Source of the DNA: Chelydra serpentina
Taxonomy: Eukaryota; Chordata; Testudines; Chelydridae
Direction of reading: 5' to 3'
Assembly: GCA_037349315.1 (NCBI GenBank)
Contig: JBAIAC010000014.1
Coordinates: 28,559,001 to 28,623,000, forward strand
DNA: 64,000 nucleotides
The notes beneath the pieces were generated by a model, which saw only the letters and a program-made list of their open reading frames with translations, did no database searches and had not been told where the DNA came from. The translations under genes and the position numbers were made by a program. Positions 45,128 to 56,686 of the stretch are shown one piece after another (the stretch's first letter is position 1; the number at the start of each line of letters is the position of its first letter).

Positions 45128-45429
45128 GTTTAGAACATGATCCATAAGCATTCAAGATCATTTGCTTCCAAGTTGTCAGTGACTTGGAAATGAGTAATGC
45201 CATTTTTGACATAGAATGCCACTCCTCCCTCCTCTATTGCCCACTCAGTCCTTTCTAAATAGTTTACAACCATTGATTTTTACATTCCACTTAGAGCTGA
45301 AATTAGAGCAAATTAGAGCACAAAATGTGGCAGCTTGCAAGGTTTCAAAATTTATTTTTGTCACTCATTTGGAATTAAAACAAAACCTTTCAAGTTCTTT
45401 TGCAAGTGTATATCCATCACGTTCTTCCC

Positions 45430-45603
45430 TGTAGCTTGCAGGCAAAGGCCCTGGGCTGGAATGTGACAAATGCAGATTCACATCTCTGCTGTGCCTAATT
45501 CAAACAGAGCTTTTTCTTAACTCGGATCACTTCACATCAGATTGAGCAGGGACTTGAACCTGGGTTTCCCATATTATAGGCCAGCTCCCTAATTACCCAG
45601 CTA
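45430..45603. repeat. tRNA-like fold-back SINE, copy 2
   Basis: The minus strand carries A-box-like TAGCTGGGTAA (45603-45593) and a good B-box GGTTCAAGTCC (45560-45550). The plus strand starts with another head (GTAGCTTGCAG, then GCAGATTCACATCTC). The head-to-inverted-head design is the same as at 41561-41809. Confidence 0.65.
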
Positions 45604-47060
45604 TTTTGTGCATGCTCTTGTGTTTGCATGTACACATGTATTTGTCTCTTTCTTCCCCATACCCCAACCCAAAAAACTTCCTGTAACGATAATGGGGTTC
45701 ATTAAATAACAAACCTATGAATGAGAAAGGGATAAAACTTTAATAAAACAAACTGAAAAGCATCTCTGATGAACTGCTTCACAGAGCCATGTGCCTCAAG
45801 GGCACATCTCCAAATCCCCACAATCACAATGCAGTCCCTGATGAGGGAGCATCTCCAAATAACAATCTTTCATAAACATACTTCTACACTTCCCAATGAG
45901 AGTTTTGTGGAAATTGATATGTCTCTGCAAAACTCTTCAGCTTCAGTGAAACGACATATTTTGCTAAAAATTCATTTCAGCAAAAATTTTCTGACCAGCT
46001 CTAGCTTCAGACATGCAAGTCTTCAAGTCTTCCCACCAGACAACATGCATTTCATTAACACCTTTGACATAGCAATTAATTCTCATTTTAATACACAGAC
46101 AACAAATTGGGTTTAGAGGTGCATTTTGATACCAAAATGGCCTTAGCACACTAGTGAGTCAGGCATAAGATTCTTTTTCCAACTGTACCAGCCAGATTAA
46201 TTTTGTTCCTGTGACTGATTCAAAGATTTAATATTTGAAATATTCAGTACTTTAGCAAACTTTAAAAAGGACCTAGTGTACATGTTCAAAATCCATCCAT
46301 ATTCCTCCTCTGACTGAATTTGGGGATATGGAAAACAGAAATGTCAAAATCCTTAGCTAACGTTGTTTTTGTTGGTTTGTTTCTCTGTATATAAATAAAC
46401 CCATGAACAAGCAAGATTCCAATAAAAGCAACTGGAAATAATTTCTAAAAATAATCTTGGTATGTGGATATTTCATGAGCTGTTCATTGAAAATATTAAT
46501 ATTTGAAATTCAATCTCTGTTAATTTTAATTAGATACCGATGTCACATGGTACATTTCTGATACCTGGTTGGATGATTGCTATAGTTACCACAATCATGT
46601 CATGGACTGTGGAATAGAAAGCGGCATGATTCATGCAAGCACAAATGGGAGATGAAGAACATCTCTATTTATATGTGATCCACACTATAAGAGTTTGAGA
46701 ATTCCCATCTTGTAGAATTTAATTTTAAAAATTCTATGCAACAGGGAATAATATTCCTTTTACACTTCTACAGAGTGGTTTGAAAAATAATATAGAAAGA
46801 ATAGAATTCTATTAAATTATGTAGAACCCTAATAAATGTCTAGAGTCCTAATGGTGTTTCATCCTAATTAAATTCTACAGGACTTTTTCATAAGAGTTAA
46901 TTGTCTTGCAGTATAAGTGAAAGAACACACTGAGGGTACAAAGGCTATTATATTTATTTAAAATAATGAAGGAATATTTGTGGAATCACTTTTCTTCAAT
47001 ACTTGCCCAACTCTAGACATCAGGCTGGAACAAATTATTTCTCTTATCCTAAACTGCCTT
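45604..47060. other. AT-rich sequence, no gene recognised
   Basis: Short ORFs only. The part at 46460-46700 looks single-copy; no function is evident. Confidence 0.45.
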
Positions 47061-47166
47061 GGGCCCTGATCCAGTATTATGGTCCGCACGGGTAGACTGC
47101 TGAACCCTCACAGAACTGCTTTGACCTCAGTAATCCCACACAACTCACAAGGCAGGATCAGGGCCT
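47061..47166. repeat. Short fold-back repeat (GGGCCCTGATCCA type)
   Basis: GGGCCCTGATCC at the left pairs with GGATCAGGGCCT at the right across about 80 bp. This resembles the common sauropsid fold-back repeat built on GGATCAGGGCC. Confidence 0.55.
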
Positions 47167-47229
47167 CAGTTCATATAACACTAATTTGAAATTTACGTTA
47201 GAATTTGGAAGTTACAAAAATGCATCTAC

Positions 47230-49330
47230 TTGAGATTAAAGCAAAATGAAGTTGTTTTCTTTTTAAATTCTCTTTTGCCTGTCTCTGTGTTTCCAGCATC
47301 TGTAAAACAGATTAAATCTACTAAAAATAATTTTCTCTGGATTACCATTGGTGGGATTAAGCATTACATATTTGCAGGATTTGTCTCTGACTTTCATCTT
47401 TACCTCTTCCTCTTGGCTTCCAGTTGCTTTTGTGTGTGTGTTTGTGTTTTCTCTGTGCTCATCTTTAATGTTAATTTTCTGCTTTCCTGGTCTATCTTGT
47501 CAGTTCTCTGTAAATCCTCCTTGTTCAATGCTATGAGATCAATATTGTCTGCAAATCAAAGTTTTCACTGTTTTCTCACACAACATGCCTCCTCCTATTT
47601 CGTTGCTTGCAGTAATAATTGTAGCACCTTCTGGTACCAAGTTGAACAAACCTGGCAATAGTGTGTCTCTTTGTCTCATTCTCCTATGGTTGTCCTGAAC
47701 CATTCAGTCAGTTTCTTCTTATTTACCCACACAGACACCCATCAAGTTGCTCTCAATGTTTTCTATCAGTTTGATGAATTTCTCAGGGATGCTATACATT
47801 CTGAAAACGTGCCAGAACTTTTTCTGCCAAAATGTTGTCAAAAGCCTGTTTGAAATCTAAAGTTGTTGCAGCAGGTTCAGTTGTGTTCTGCAATAGTTCT
47901 CCAATGTGAGTCTTATTACAAATAGCTGGTCTATTGTACTTCACCTGGTGTAAATCTGGCCTATTACTCTTCATGTCCTGCTTCGACGTGCCTCTTCAGT
48001 CTCCTCTGCAATGTCTTGGTGAATGCTTTCCCTGGTATATCCAATATGCTGATTCCTCTGCAGTTCTTCCACTCACTCGTGTCTCCTTTGTTATAGACTT
48101 TCCCCTATTCACTCATCACTTGCTCTTGTTTGTAAATCTTATTGAATAGTTTGTGCATTACCCTTACCACCTATTTGCAAAAGGTCTGCGGTTATGTTGT
48201 CACTTCCTGGAACCTTTTTCTTTTTCAAACTTTTTATCGAGATCTTTACTATTTCCTCTAAGAATTCTGGAATCTGCTCTCCATCAGCTTCTCCAGGCCT
48301 AATGTGTTCTGCACATTGTACAGCTCTTCAAAGTATTATTTGGACCACTTATTATTTGCTTGTTTGTCCTCAATTATTTTCTCTTGCTTCTATTTCACTG
48401 CTGAGATTTTCAACTCCATATGTTCCACTAAATTATCTTATCTTGCAGTATAACCCCGGTGACTCCTTTCTCTTCATGTTGTCTTCTGTATCTTTACATT
48501 GTTTGCTTATCCAGCTACTTCTCTTTGCTTTCTGTTTTCTCTGCCTGGTCAACCCATCTTACTCAGTTCTTAATCTTGCATCTTCCTTTTTATTCTCCTT
48601 CAGCTGTCTCTCTTAGCTGCAGCACTTTATCTGTTATCCACTTTGTTTTGGCTTTGTAGCACTTGTTCAGCCACTCTCTCAATGCCATTATTTTCAATCT
48701 TCCATTTCTCTTCAACTTTCATTTTGTTCTTCACTAGGGACTTGATGATTTTCTGCATGGCTTCTTTGTATTCTTTCCTGATGTCTAGTTCTTTCAGTTT
48801 ATCCAGGTCAGATCTTCATTCTTGACACTTTTTTAGTTACTCTGTATCAACCTCATTGACTTCAGCAATAACTCATGATCTGATCCAATATGAGCCACAA
48901 ATGATCTACAAGACAACATGTTTGTTTTCCATCTTCAGTTCACAGACACAACGCCTACCTATTGTGTTCTTCATTTGCTCATCAGGTGATATTCATGTCC
49001 ACTTCCTCTGTGGCTTTCTTTGTTGAAATAGCATGTTTGTTATCGCCAGATTGTTTCTTAAGCAGAAGTTAAGTTTAGGCAAAGCAAAAGAGGACTAGTT
49101 ACAACTGCATATCTTGATATAAGCAAACAGTTTTCTGTCAGCAAGTGTTGTGAGGCTGCTTCTAATGTCCTGTTCAGAAACATTAGATCTCATTGTATTA
49201 TGCATCTTATGATCAGTGTTTCACAACTTCCCCTAAACGTTCCTTTTTGTCCTTGACTTCTCTTCCATGTTTATATTGTTTATCAGATTTTGTTGTTGAG
49301 GTGTTAAGTTGTCATTATCATCTGACGTCT
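47230..49330 (-). mobile_element. Degenerate LINE, minus strand
   Basis: On the minus strand, 47974-47792 encodes TLDFKQAFDNILAEKVL (RT box with conserved Asp), and near 47560-47510 a frame reads FADNIDLIALNKEDLQ, the RT catalytic box with Asn in place of one Asp. The long pyrimidine-rich plus-strand ORFs (47230-47661, 48194-48616) are reverse shadows. Many breaks; clade not assignable. Confidence 0.65.
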
Positions 49331-49826
49331 AATCAAACATCTTTGTAGCATTGCATTTGTAATATCCTATATTGTAATTGTGAACAAAATTAGCAGTGAG
49401 ACAGGATTTCAACATAATTGCACTTCTACCAATCATAGTCCCCATTGTGTATTCCAGTTTATCCAGTGTTTAAATGACGAGACTTAATTGTTCCCCCAAA
49501 TTGAAGGAAATACCTTTCAAATTCAGTATTTCTTTCAGATGTCCTTTTGGTCTAGTCACTGAAAGCTGTTTCACTAGAATACCCAATTAACAGCATCTAC
49601 AGTAGGTATTATTTGGTATCTTCTCAGAACAACAGTCATATCCCAGCTATGACTGGGAGTGAACTCCTCTTTTGCCTAAGTTGTATTAGTATGTTAATAT
49701 CCCCTTCATCTCAGGCAATTTTTTGTTTGCAGGCTGAATGGTCATAGTAACATATTTCTTTTAGCCATAAGGTTACATTTGTTGTTCTTCTGTAATTTAT
49801 ATCACACAATCAATTTTAGATTATCA
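49331..49826. other. Intergenic sequence, no gene recognised
   Basis: AT-rich; nothing supported. It may include the decayed 5' part of the LINE to the left. Confidence 0.4.
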
Positions 49827-49834
49827 TACTAGAT

Positions 49835-50444
49835 CAGGGGTGGGGAAACTTTTTAGTCCCAGGACCACATCTGGCATAGAAATTGTATGGCTGGCCATGA
49901 ATGCTCACGAAATTGGGGTTGGGGTGCAGGACGGGGTGAGGGCTCTGGCTGGGGGTACGGGCTCTGGGGTGTGGACAGAAATGAGGAGTTCAGGGTGTGG
50001 GAAGGGACTCGGTGGGTGCAGGCTGGAGGTGCGGGTTCTGGGATGGGGTTTGGGATGAGGGTTTTGGGGTGTAGGAGGGTGCTCCGGGCTGGGACCGAGG
50101 GATTCAGAGGGGTATCAGAGCTGGGACAGGGGGTTGGGGCAGGGGGGCGGAGTGGCTCAGGGGTGCAGGCTCTGGATGGCGCTTACCTCAAGCAGCTCCC
50201 AGAAGCAGCGGCATGTTCCCCTCTCTGGCTCCTACGCGGAGGCGCAGCCAGGCAGCTCTGCTGCACACTGCTGTGTCCGCAAGCACCACCCCTGCAGCTC
50301 TCATTGGCCATGGTTCCCAGCCAATGGGAACTGAGGGGGGGAGGCTTCTTGGGGTGGGGGCACGAGGCGGAGTGGCGCCCCTGGCTGCCCCTATGCATAG
50401 GAGCAGGAGTGGAGGCTACTAGGAGGCTAGTTTGCCCATTCCTG
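49835..50444. mobile_element. Non-autonomous hAT element 1 (610 bp)
   Basis: Starts CAGGGGTGGGGAAACTTTTT and ends GTTTGCCCATTCCTG. The left flank is TACTAGAT (49827-49834). The matching right copy was split by element 2: TACT follows element 1, and a full TACTAGAT is found after element 2 (52132-52139). The G-rich interior encodes nothing. Confidence 0.88.
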
Positions 50445-51258
50445 TACTTGGGGCAGATTTACCACAAAACATACCTTGCCCTGGCACGGGGCCCACCAAC
50501 GGTGAGGCCCCAGGGCCGGGCACTCAGGCAGCCTGCTCTGCTCTGCGGGGAGGGGGGACTATGGAGGCAGAAGCTGTGGGGGGCAGTAGAGCAAGGAGGG
50601 AGGCTCACCTGCAGCCTCATGGGAGCAGGCAGGATGTATGGGTGGCGGCGAGCACCGCAAACATGGGATGGAGGATGCAGGAGGAGTACAGGGCGGCCAC
50701 GCAGCCACACAGAGAGAAACGGCGCTTTGAAGGTGAAACCACCCTTCTCTCCGGCCGCCAGCTGCATGGCTGCCCCCTGCTCCTCCTGAGTCCCCCGTAC
50801 CACATTCGCGCTACTCGCCGCTGCCTGGTGAGCGGTGGCTGCATGCAGCCCATGCGGGGTGGGGGACCAGCTGGAGGATGGGGCTGGCCGCAGGAGCTGG
50901 CGCAGAGCCCGCAGGCAGGGGTGCTGGCCAGGGCAGGCAAGCGGAGATGAGTGCACGGAGGCAGCAGGGCACTCAGGTGGCTGCTGATGGAACCGTGCCC
51001 CACCCTAACCTTCAAGTGGGTGTTCAGTACTGTTCTCGTTCACCCCTGCCAGTGCAGCCAAAGAGAGCAGAATGCAGCTCTTCATGCAGACAAATTATTA
51101 AACATAAGGAAATACCTAATGTGGGAAGGACACAACAAAAGTCATTGATTCCATGCTTGGCAGTGCAGAACAGGGGCTGCTGGCCACACAGCCTGACCTA
51201 CTTGGAGTTTCTCCAGAGAACACAGTGCATCCTTCCTACGACTAAACTGATTGTCTTA

Positions 51259-51488
51259 GGGCTTGTCTACACTGGTGCTTTACAGCGCTGCAACTTTCTC
51301 GCTCAGGGGTGTGAAAAAACACCCCCACCGAGTGCAGCAAGTTTTAGCACTGTAAAGCGCCAGTGTAGACAGTGCACCAGAGCTGGAAGCCGTGCTCCCA
51401 GGTCTGGTAGTTATGCCCCTCTTAGAGGTGGGTTTTTTAGAGCACTGGAAGAGTTTTCTCCCAGCACTCTGCTGCAACTACACAAGCT
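51259..51488. mobile_element. Harbinger-type MITE nested in hAT element 2
   Basis: The left end GGGCTTGTCTACACTGG follows TTA (51256-51258). Internal GGGTGTGAAAAAACACCCCC forms a hairpin, and CAGTGTAGACAGTGC lies to its right. The right end is eroded near CAACTACACAAGC. Confidence 0.7.
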
Positions 51489-51725
51489 GTAGTTTCGCTA
51501 GATGAAATTGAAAGTGCTTCTTTACAAAATATTATTTATGATGACTTGATTGATGATTTTGTAAAGAAAAAGTGTAGAAAAAAAGCTACCTGAATAATTT
51601 TTTCCCCCAAATTGAATAAGTTTCTTCAGAGGAAGTTTTTATTTTTCCATTCATGCATCATCTATACTTTTCATTTTTACAGTTTTCACGTTGGCATAAT
51701 GCAAATGCAAGCTTTCATCTAGACC

Positions 51726-51945
51726 AGAAGTTCTCAAACTGTGGTCCGAGAACTCCATTCAGTTGGACGGAGGAAAGGTTGTTGTGTTTTTCTATAAAGC
51801 GCTCTTATCCAATAGTTTATAAAACACTTTTATTACAATAGTTAGCTAACACTACAGACAATATTTGGAAAGATCATTAAGTGGTCCACCGAAACCCTCA
51901 GCACTTTTCAAGTGGTCTGTGGAAAAAAAAGTTAGACTACAAAAC
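51726..51945. mobile_element. hAT-like MITE fragment (CAGAAGTTCTCAAACTG start)
   Basis: Begins CAGAAGTTCTCAAACTGTGG, a hAT-like terminus, and ends around GGAAAAAAAAGTTAGACTAC, a decayed reverse of it. No clear target duplication. Confidence 0.5.
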
Positions 51946-52139
51946 CAATCAAGGTACCTCACTCTATTTTTATTTACTTCCTATTACTTATAATATAGGA
52001 CGAGGATGAATTAAAAAAGAATGAAAAACGGGAGGGTGGAGGAGATGAGAGAATGTTCTTTTTCTTGGCTGGGTCCCATGTGGGGGAAGCTCAGCACAAG
52101 GCCCCACTAACTCTAAATCCGCCACTGCCTGTACTAGAT

Positions 52140-53255
52140 TCATAGTGGAAAATAGAGGAATGGTTGATAGGAGATCTCAGGTTCTATTCCTGACTCTGCC
52201 ATGAATTTTCTGAGCGCTGGGTCAGATCATTTAGGGCCAGACTGTACTTGCTGTTTTGTAAGGAGTAAAAAACAATTACAGTCCTTGTGTTCCCTCAAGT
52301 GGGAAAAATACTAGTTGTATGAGCAACCTAGATGTGGTTCAGATACAGACTGCATCACACAGAGGAAATTGATGAGAACTGAAATTTACTGGAACAATTA
52401 TTCAGAATAGCTAATTCAGTATAAACCTCTGTGTGAAACTTCTTCTGGAATAAGAGTCCCCCCTCCCTCCACACCCAATTTAGCTTTATCCATTTACAAG
52501 TGGATTAAACTATACAAGATTTTTTATTCTGGGTCCAGAAATCTATGTTGGTAAACATGTCCTAAGCCCATTTGTAAATGCCAGTAATATTTTTTTTAAA
52601 AATGTATGTTCTTCTACTGTGGAAACCTAATTCTTGTTTTACTTATCTTTGGGCCCTCCTTTGAAGTAGTGATTAACTCTGTTGAAGTCAATGATGTAAA
52701 ACCAGGGCAACTGAGATCAGATTCAAGCCCTTCTAGCTTTTATTTTCTCTATGCTTTTTGTTCATTTATGCATGCACAGTCTCTATCGGTTCAGTATTGA
52801 AATTCTATTTAAAGATTCAGCTTTGGAAATGCTTTACAATGTTTATGGGTCTTACTTTCAGCAAAAGAAAATGTTATTTACTAGCAGGTTTAGCATGAGG
52901 GAAAGCAAGCTGCTAAATCCCTGAATCCTGAGTGTTAATGGTATTAATTTGGCTCTGGGGCCACAAAGATGCATGCTATCTTTTTGTACCATATGAAAGG
53001 AAATCCCTCCTTTTACTTATTTTTTAAATCTGAATGAAATTGCAGATGAAATATTAGTCTGTTATAGCCTTTGGAGATGTTTCCAAATGAATCTTTTACA
53101 TGTCTTCCAGTTCAGTGTTATAAACTGTGGTAGAAGTGAATTATATTTTTATACTGCCTGGGCCTGTCCTGTCCTCTCTCTTGTGCACACACACACATGC
53201 GCATGCGCATGCACACACACACACACACAAATGTGATTATTTAAAAAAAACAATT
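52140..53255. other. Intergenic sequence, no gene recognised
   Basis: No coding signal. The CA microsatellite lies at 53183-53229. Confidence 0.45.
53183..53229. repeat. CA microsatellite with an internal NRF1-type palindrome
   Basis: A CA-repeat interrupted by TGCGCATGCGCA (53198-53209), an exact match to the NRF1 consensus and a Z-DNA-prone alternating purine-pyrimidine tract. Probably a microsatellite variant. Confidence 0.85.
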
Positions 53256-53572
53256 ATTTTTAATAGGGCTGTTAATCACAGTTAACTCACACATTAACTC
53301 AAAAAATTAAATCGCAATTAATCGCACTTATAACAATAGAATATCAATTGAAATTTATTAAATATTTTTTGATATTTTTCTACATTTTAAATATTGATTT
53401 TGATAACACAGAATACAAAGTACACAGTTCTCACTACATATTATTTTTATTACAAATTTATGCACTGTAAAAATAAAAAAAGAAATAGAATTTTTCAATT
53501 CACCTCACACAAGCAGTGAAGTGCAATCTCGTTATCATGAAAGTGTAACTCACAAATGCAGATTTTTTACAC

Positions 53573-53839
53573 TCAAAAACAAAATGGTATAAAACTTAAT
53601 AATCTACAAGTCCACTCAGTCCTACTACTTCTTCTGCCAAGTTTGTTTAAATTGACAGGAGATCCTGCTGCCTGCTTCTTATTTACAATGTCACCTGAAA
53701 GTGAGAACAGGTGTTCGCATGACACTTTTGTAGCCGGCATTGAAACGTATTTACATGCCAGATATGCTAAACATTCATACGCTCCTTCATGCCTCAGCCT
53801 CCATTCCAGAGGACATGCTTCCATGCTGATGATGCTCAT
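53573..53839 (-). pseudogene. hAT transposase C-terminal (dimerisation) fragment, left half
   Basis: The minus strand encodes ACPLEWRLRHEGAYECLAYL, then YVSMPATKVSCEHLFSLSGD and IVNKKQAAGSPVNLNKL. This follows the hAT C-terminal dimerisation domain (PLEWW, YL..PAT..P.ERLFS..G). A frameshift and stops remove the true C-terminus. It points toward the left terminus. Confidence 0.85.
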
Positions 53840-54028
53840 TAAAAAAATAATGCTTCAATTAAATTTGTGACTGTACTCCTTGTGGGGGGAGAATTGTATA
53901 TCTCCTGCTCTGTTTTACCCACATTCTGCATATATTTCATGTTATAGCAGTCTCGGGTTATGATCCAGCACATGTTCGTTTGAAGAAACTTTCACAGCAG
54001 ATTTGACAAAATTAAAGAATGTACCGAT

Positions 54029-54480
54029 GTGAGATGTCTACAAATAGCTACAGTACTTGACCCAAGGTTTAAGAATCTGAAATGCCATCCAAAATCTGAG
54101 AGGGACGAGGTGCGGGGCATGCTTTTAGAAGTCTTAAAAGAGCAGCACTCTGATGAGGAAACTACAGAACCCAAACCACCAAAAAAGAAAATCAACCTTC
54201 TGCTGGTGGCATCTGCCTCATGATGATGAAAATGAACATGCATCAGTCCGCACTGCTTTGGATCATTATCAAGCACAACCCAGCATCATCATGGAAGCAT
54301 ATCCTCTGGAATGGTGGTTGAAGCATAAAAGGACGTATTAATCTTTAGCGCATCTGGAACATAAATATCTTGCAACGCTAGCTACAACAGTGCCGTGCGA
54401 ACGCCTGTTCTCACTTTCAGGTGACTTTGTAAACAAGAAGCAGGCAGCATTATCTCCTGAAAATTGTAACTAACCTTGTT
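54029..54480 (+). pseudogene. hAT transposase C-terminal fragment, right half
   Basis: The plus strand encodes TVLDPRFKNLKCHPKSERDE, then (frame-shifted near 54220) PLEWWLKHKRTY, a stop, and in the continuing sequence LATTVPCERLFSLSGDFVNK. It is the same domain as the left half but includes more upstream sequence (the DPRFKNL region). At least one frameshift and one in-frame stop inactivate it. Confidence 0.85.
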
Positions 54481-54980
54481 TGTCTGAGTGATTGGCTGAC
54501 CAAGAAGTAGGACTGAGTGAACTTGCAGGCTCTAAAGTTTTACATTGTTTTATTTTTGAATGCAGGGTTTTTTGGTACATAATTCTACATTTATAAGTTC
54601 AACTTTCATGATAGAGATTGCACTATAATACTTGTATGAGGTGAATTGAAAAATAAATTTTTTTTGTTTTTTACAGTGCAAATATTTGTAATAAAAATAA
54701 ATATAAAATGAGAACTGTACACTTTGTATTCTGTGTTGTAACTGAAATTTATATTTTAAAATGTAGTAAACATCCAATTAAAAAAAAATCTATTGTTTAA
54801 CAGCACGATTAATTGGAATTAATTTTTTGTAATTGAGCGATTGTGATTTTTAAAAATTGCTTGACAGCCCTAATTTTTAACTCTTTTTGGCCAATAGAAA
54901 TAAAATTTGCAAAGAGGAAAACTTCAGCAATAGTCTGGAATAAAAAAGTTTTGTATTTTGCTCCTACAAATATCCTACAT

Positions 54981-55297
54981 CGGTGGTTCTCAAAGCCGGT
55001 CTGCCACTTGTTCAGGGTAAGCCGCCTGGCGGGCCGGGCCGGTTTATGTACCTGCTGTGTCTGCAGATTCGGCTGATTGTGGCTCCCACTGTCCGCGATT
55101 CACCGCTCCAGGCTAATGGGGGCTGTGGGAAGCGGCGTGGGCCAAAGGACATGCTGGTTGCCCTTCCTGCAGCCCCCATTGGCCTGGAGCGGTGAGCCAC
55201 GATCAGCCAAACCTGCAGACTCAGCAGATGCCCCTGGCGGGCCGGGCCAGTTTGTGTTTTCCCTAAAGAAGCGGCGGATCGGCTTTGAGAACCACTG
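54981..55297. mobile_element. Non-autonomous hAT element (317 bp)
   Basis: Starts CGGTGGTTCTCAAAGCCGGT and ends CGGCTTTGAGAACCACTG. The duplication TCCTACAT is exact (54973-54980 and 55298-55305). The interior has its own inverted repeats around GGAGCGGTGA and CCGCTCCAGG. Confidence 0.95.
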
Positions 55298-55305
55298 TCC
55301 TACAT

Positions 55306-55507
55306 TGCACCAATGGAAATGTAAAATGATGCAATAAGGACTGAGTACTTCAGGATTGTAACACTATGAAGAGTTGGTAAAACTGTCTGACCGATTACTA
55401 TTTGTAGGCTGGGTAGAATAAAGTGGAGTTCTTAAGGGATTAAAAGGCAATGATTCAGAGTGTGGTTACCAGATTTATATAGCTTGTTGGGATGAGCCTC
55501 TTGGCCC
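55306..55507. other. Short spacer, nothing recognised
   Basis: AT-rich spacer between a hAT and a Harbinger-type element. Confidence 0.4.
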
Positions 55508-55800
55508 AGGGCTACACTGGAGGGGGGCGGGTCGATCTACGATATGCAGCTTCAGCTACATGAATAGCGTAGCTGAAGTCGGCGTATCGCAATCGATTTA
55601 CCTGGCCGTGAGGACGGCGGCGAGTCAATCGCTGCCGCTCCCATGTCGACTCCGCTTCCACCTTTCGATGAGGTGGATTTCCAGAGCCGACGGGGAGCGC
55701 TTTTGGGGATCGATTAATCGCGTCTAAATGAGACGCGAAAAATCGATCCCCGATAGATCTATTGCTACCCGCCGATCCAGCGGGTAGTGAAGACAAGCCC
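55508..55800. mobile_element. CpG-rich Harbinger-type MITE (about 293 bp)
   Basis: Starts AGGGCTACACTGG and ends GTGAAGACAAGCCC. Internal inverted repeats include CGCGTC and GACGCG around TAAAT, and GGGATCGATT with AATCGATCCC. CpG retention (for example ACGCG, CCGCCG) suggests a young copy. A 3-bp flank is not convincing. Confidence 0.65.
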
Positions 55801-56683
55801 TTGGAACTGTTTGTTTGTTTGTATTTTTGACCTACACCAGCTGCTATAAAGTTTGAGTGCACATAATAATTTAAATTGCAAACTGGACAATTACCTGTAA
55901 TTAAATCCTTGTACTACTTCCATGGCTGATTTGATTTTTAAAAGTGTTTGGTTAGCGAAGGCAAAGCCTTTGGCAGGAATAGAAAGCTGAAGCTACATAA
56001 GCACAAGTAGACGACCAATGTAAGGTGTTATACACTTATATATTTTTTTCATGAGAACTTTGTCCACTCCCACGTTCCTTTTTTATTCCAATAGTATTTC
56101 TTAAATGGAAGTGGAACTCAGTAGCTGTGGAGAAAAGCTTCCGAATGTTTGAGTGCTGCTGAAGTTAGGCAAAATAAATTTAATATTCCCATCCTCCACG
56201 AATGGAGAGGGTGGAACAGAAACTGGGAAGGAGCCAAAATTGTCCAACAGGAGGGGCAGAGTGGAGATAGAGATTATATTTTATAGTTATAAGGAAGCAT
56301 AGTGAGTAATGTGACATTTGAAAGCTATAGAAGTGGATGGATGAGCAGTCAAGTCAATTTTATTAAAATTGACTGACATGTCTGTGTATGATTTTTTTTT
56401 TTGTATTCAGAATCCAAAACAGCAACATCCATATAAATTAAAATATCAGTCAGAACATAAAAATGCTCTTTAACACCCTGCTGAAAGGGCAAAAGTTGCC
56501 ATCAATTTGATTACTGGAAAATATTGAAAAAAAACAAAAACACGTTGTTTTTTTTTAGATGCTTATAAAAATTAATTTTATATTCAAGAGGTAAAATCCA
56601 GCATGCTCTTAGAAGCTGGAAAATTTTACAATGCCAAAGATGAGGTGGATCTTTGAACACTCCAGATTTACATGGACAAAAGC
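55801..56683. other. AT-rich sequence, no gene recognised
   Basis: No supported feature. Confidence 0.4.
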
Positions 56684-56686
56684 TAA

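Larger units (their letters stand above)
41926..45330 (-). mobile_element. Old, near full-length CR1 LINE with two nested insertions
   Basis: On the minus strand the order runs from endonuclease-region sequence at about 45200-44600, through RT-region sequence (for example about 43730-43460 and 43120-42640), to the CR1 3' part at about 42240-41926 (GTCTGACCTCCTACATAACA region on the plus strand). Plus-strand phrases such as GACAGGATCTATTTTCCATA and CTGACCCCTGCAGGGC are complements of conserved CR1 coding text. All frames are broken. A 321-bp element (43131-43451) and a hAT MITE (44894-45127) inserted into it later. Confidence 0.85.
50449..52127. mobile_element. Non-autonomous hAT element 2 (about 1,679 bp), inserted at the edge of element 1
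   Basis: The right end AAATCCGCCACTG is hAT-like; the left end TGGGGCAGATTTA is a diverged match of its complement. An exact 8-bp duplication CCTGTACT flanks it (50441-50448 and 52128-52135), and this 8-mer spans the end of element 1 and its TACT flank. It contains a Harbinger MITE and another hAT-like fragment. ORFs across 50432-50956 are GC-rich artefacts. Confidence 0.85.
53264..54872. mobile_element. Fold-back hAT derivative made of two inverted transposase 3' ends (1,609 bp)
   Basis: Starts TAGGGCTGTTAATC and ends GCTTGACAGCCCTA. The 8-bp duplication ATTTTTAA is exact (53256-53263 and 54873-54880). The left 600 bp or more is the reverse complement of the right: for example ACACAGAATACAAAGT and CAATTCACCTCA appear on opposite strands in each half. 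Both halves carry the C-terminal hAT transposase region, read outward from a junction near 53965. So both termini descend from the same (3') end of a parent element, yet the structure was mobilised as a unit. Confidence 0.9.

Noticed and set aside
45550..45603. Functional tRNA gene
   Set aside because: A and B boxes are present but there is no cloverleaf or acceptor stem that I can draw, and the unit is half of a fold-back SINE.
47230..48616. Plus-strand ORFs rich in Phe, Leu, Ser and Cys, resembling membrane proteins
   Set aside because: They are complements of a purine-rich minus-strand LINE whose RT motifs are visible; hydrophobicity is a by-product of the pyrimidine-rich strand.
49887..50956. 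ORFs of up to 300 codons on both strands
   Set aside because: G-rich hAT interiors give long open frames by chance; the longest one crosses the junction between two transposons.
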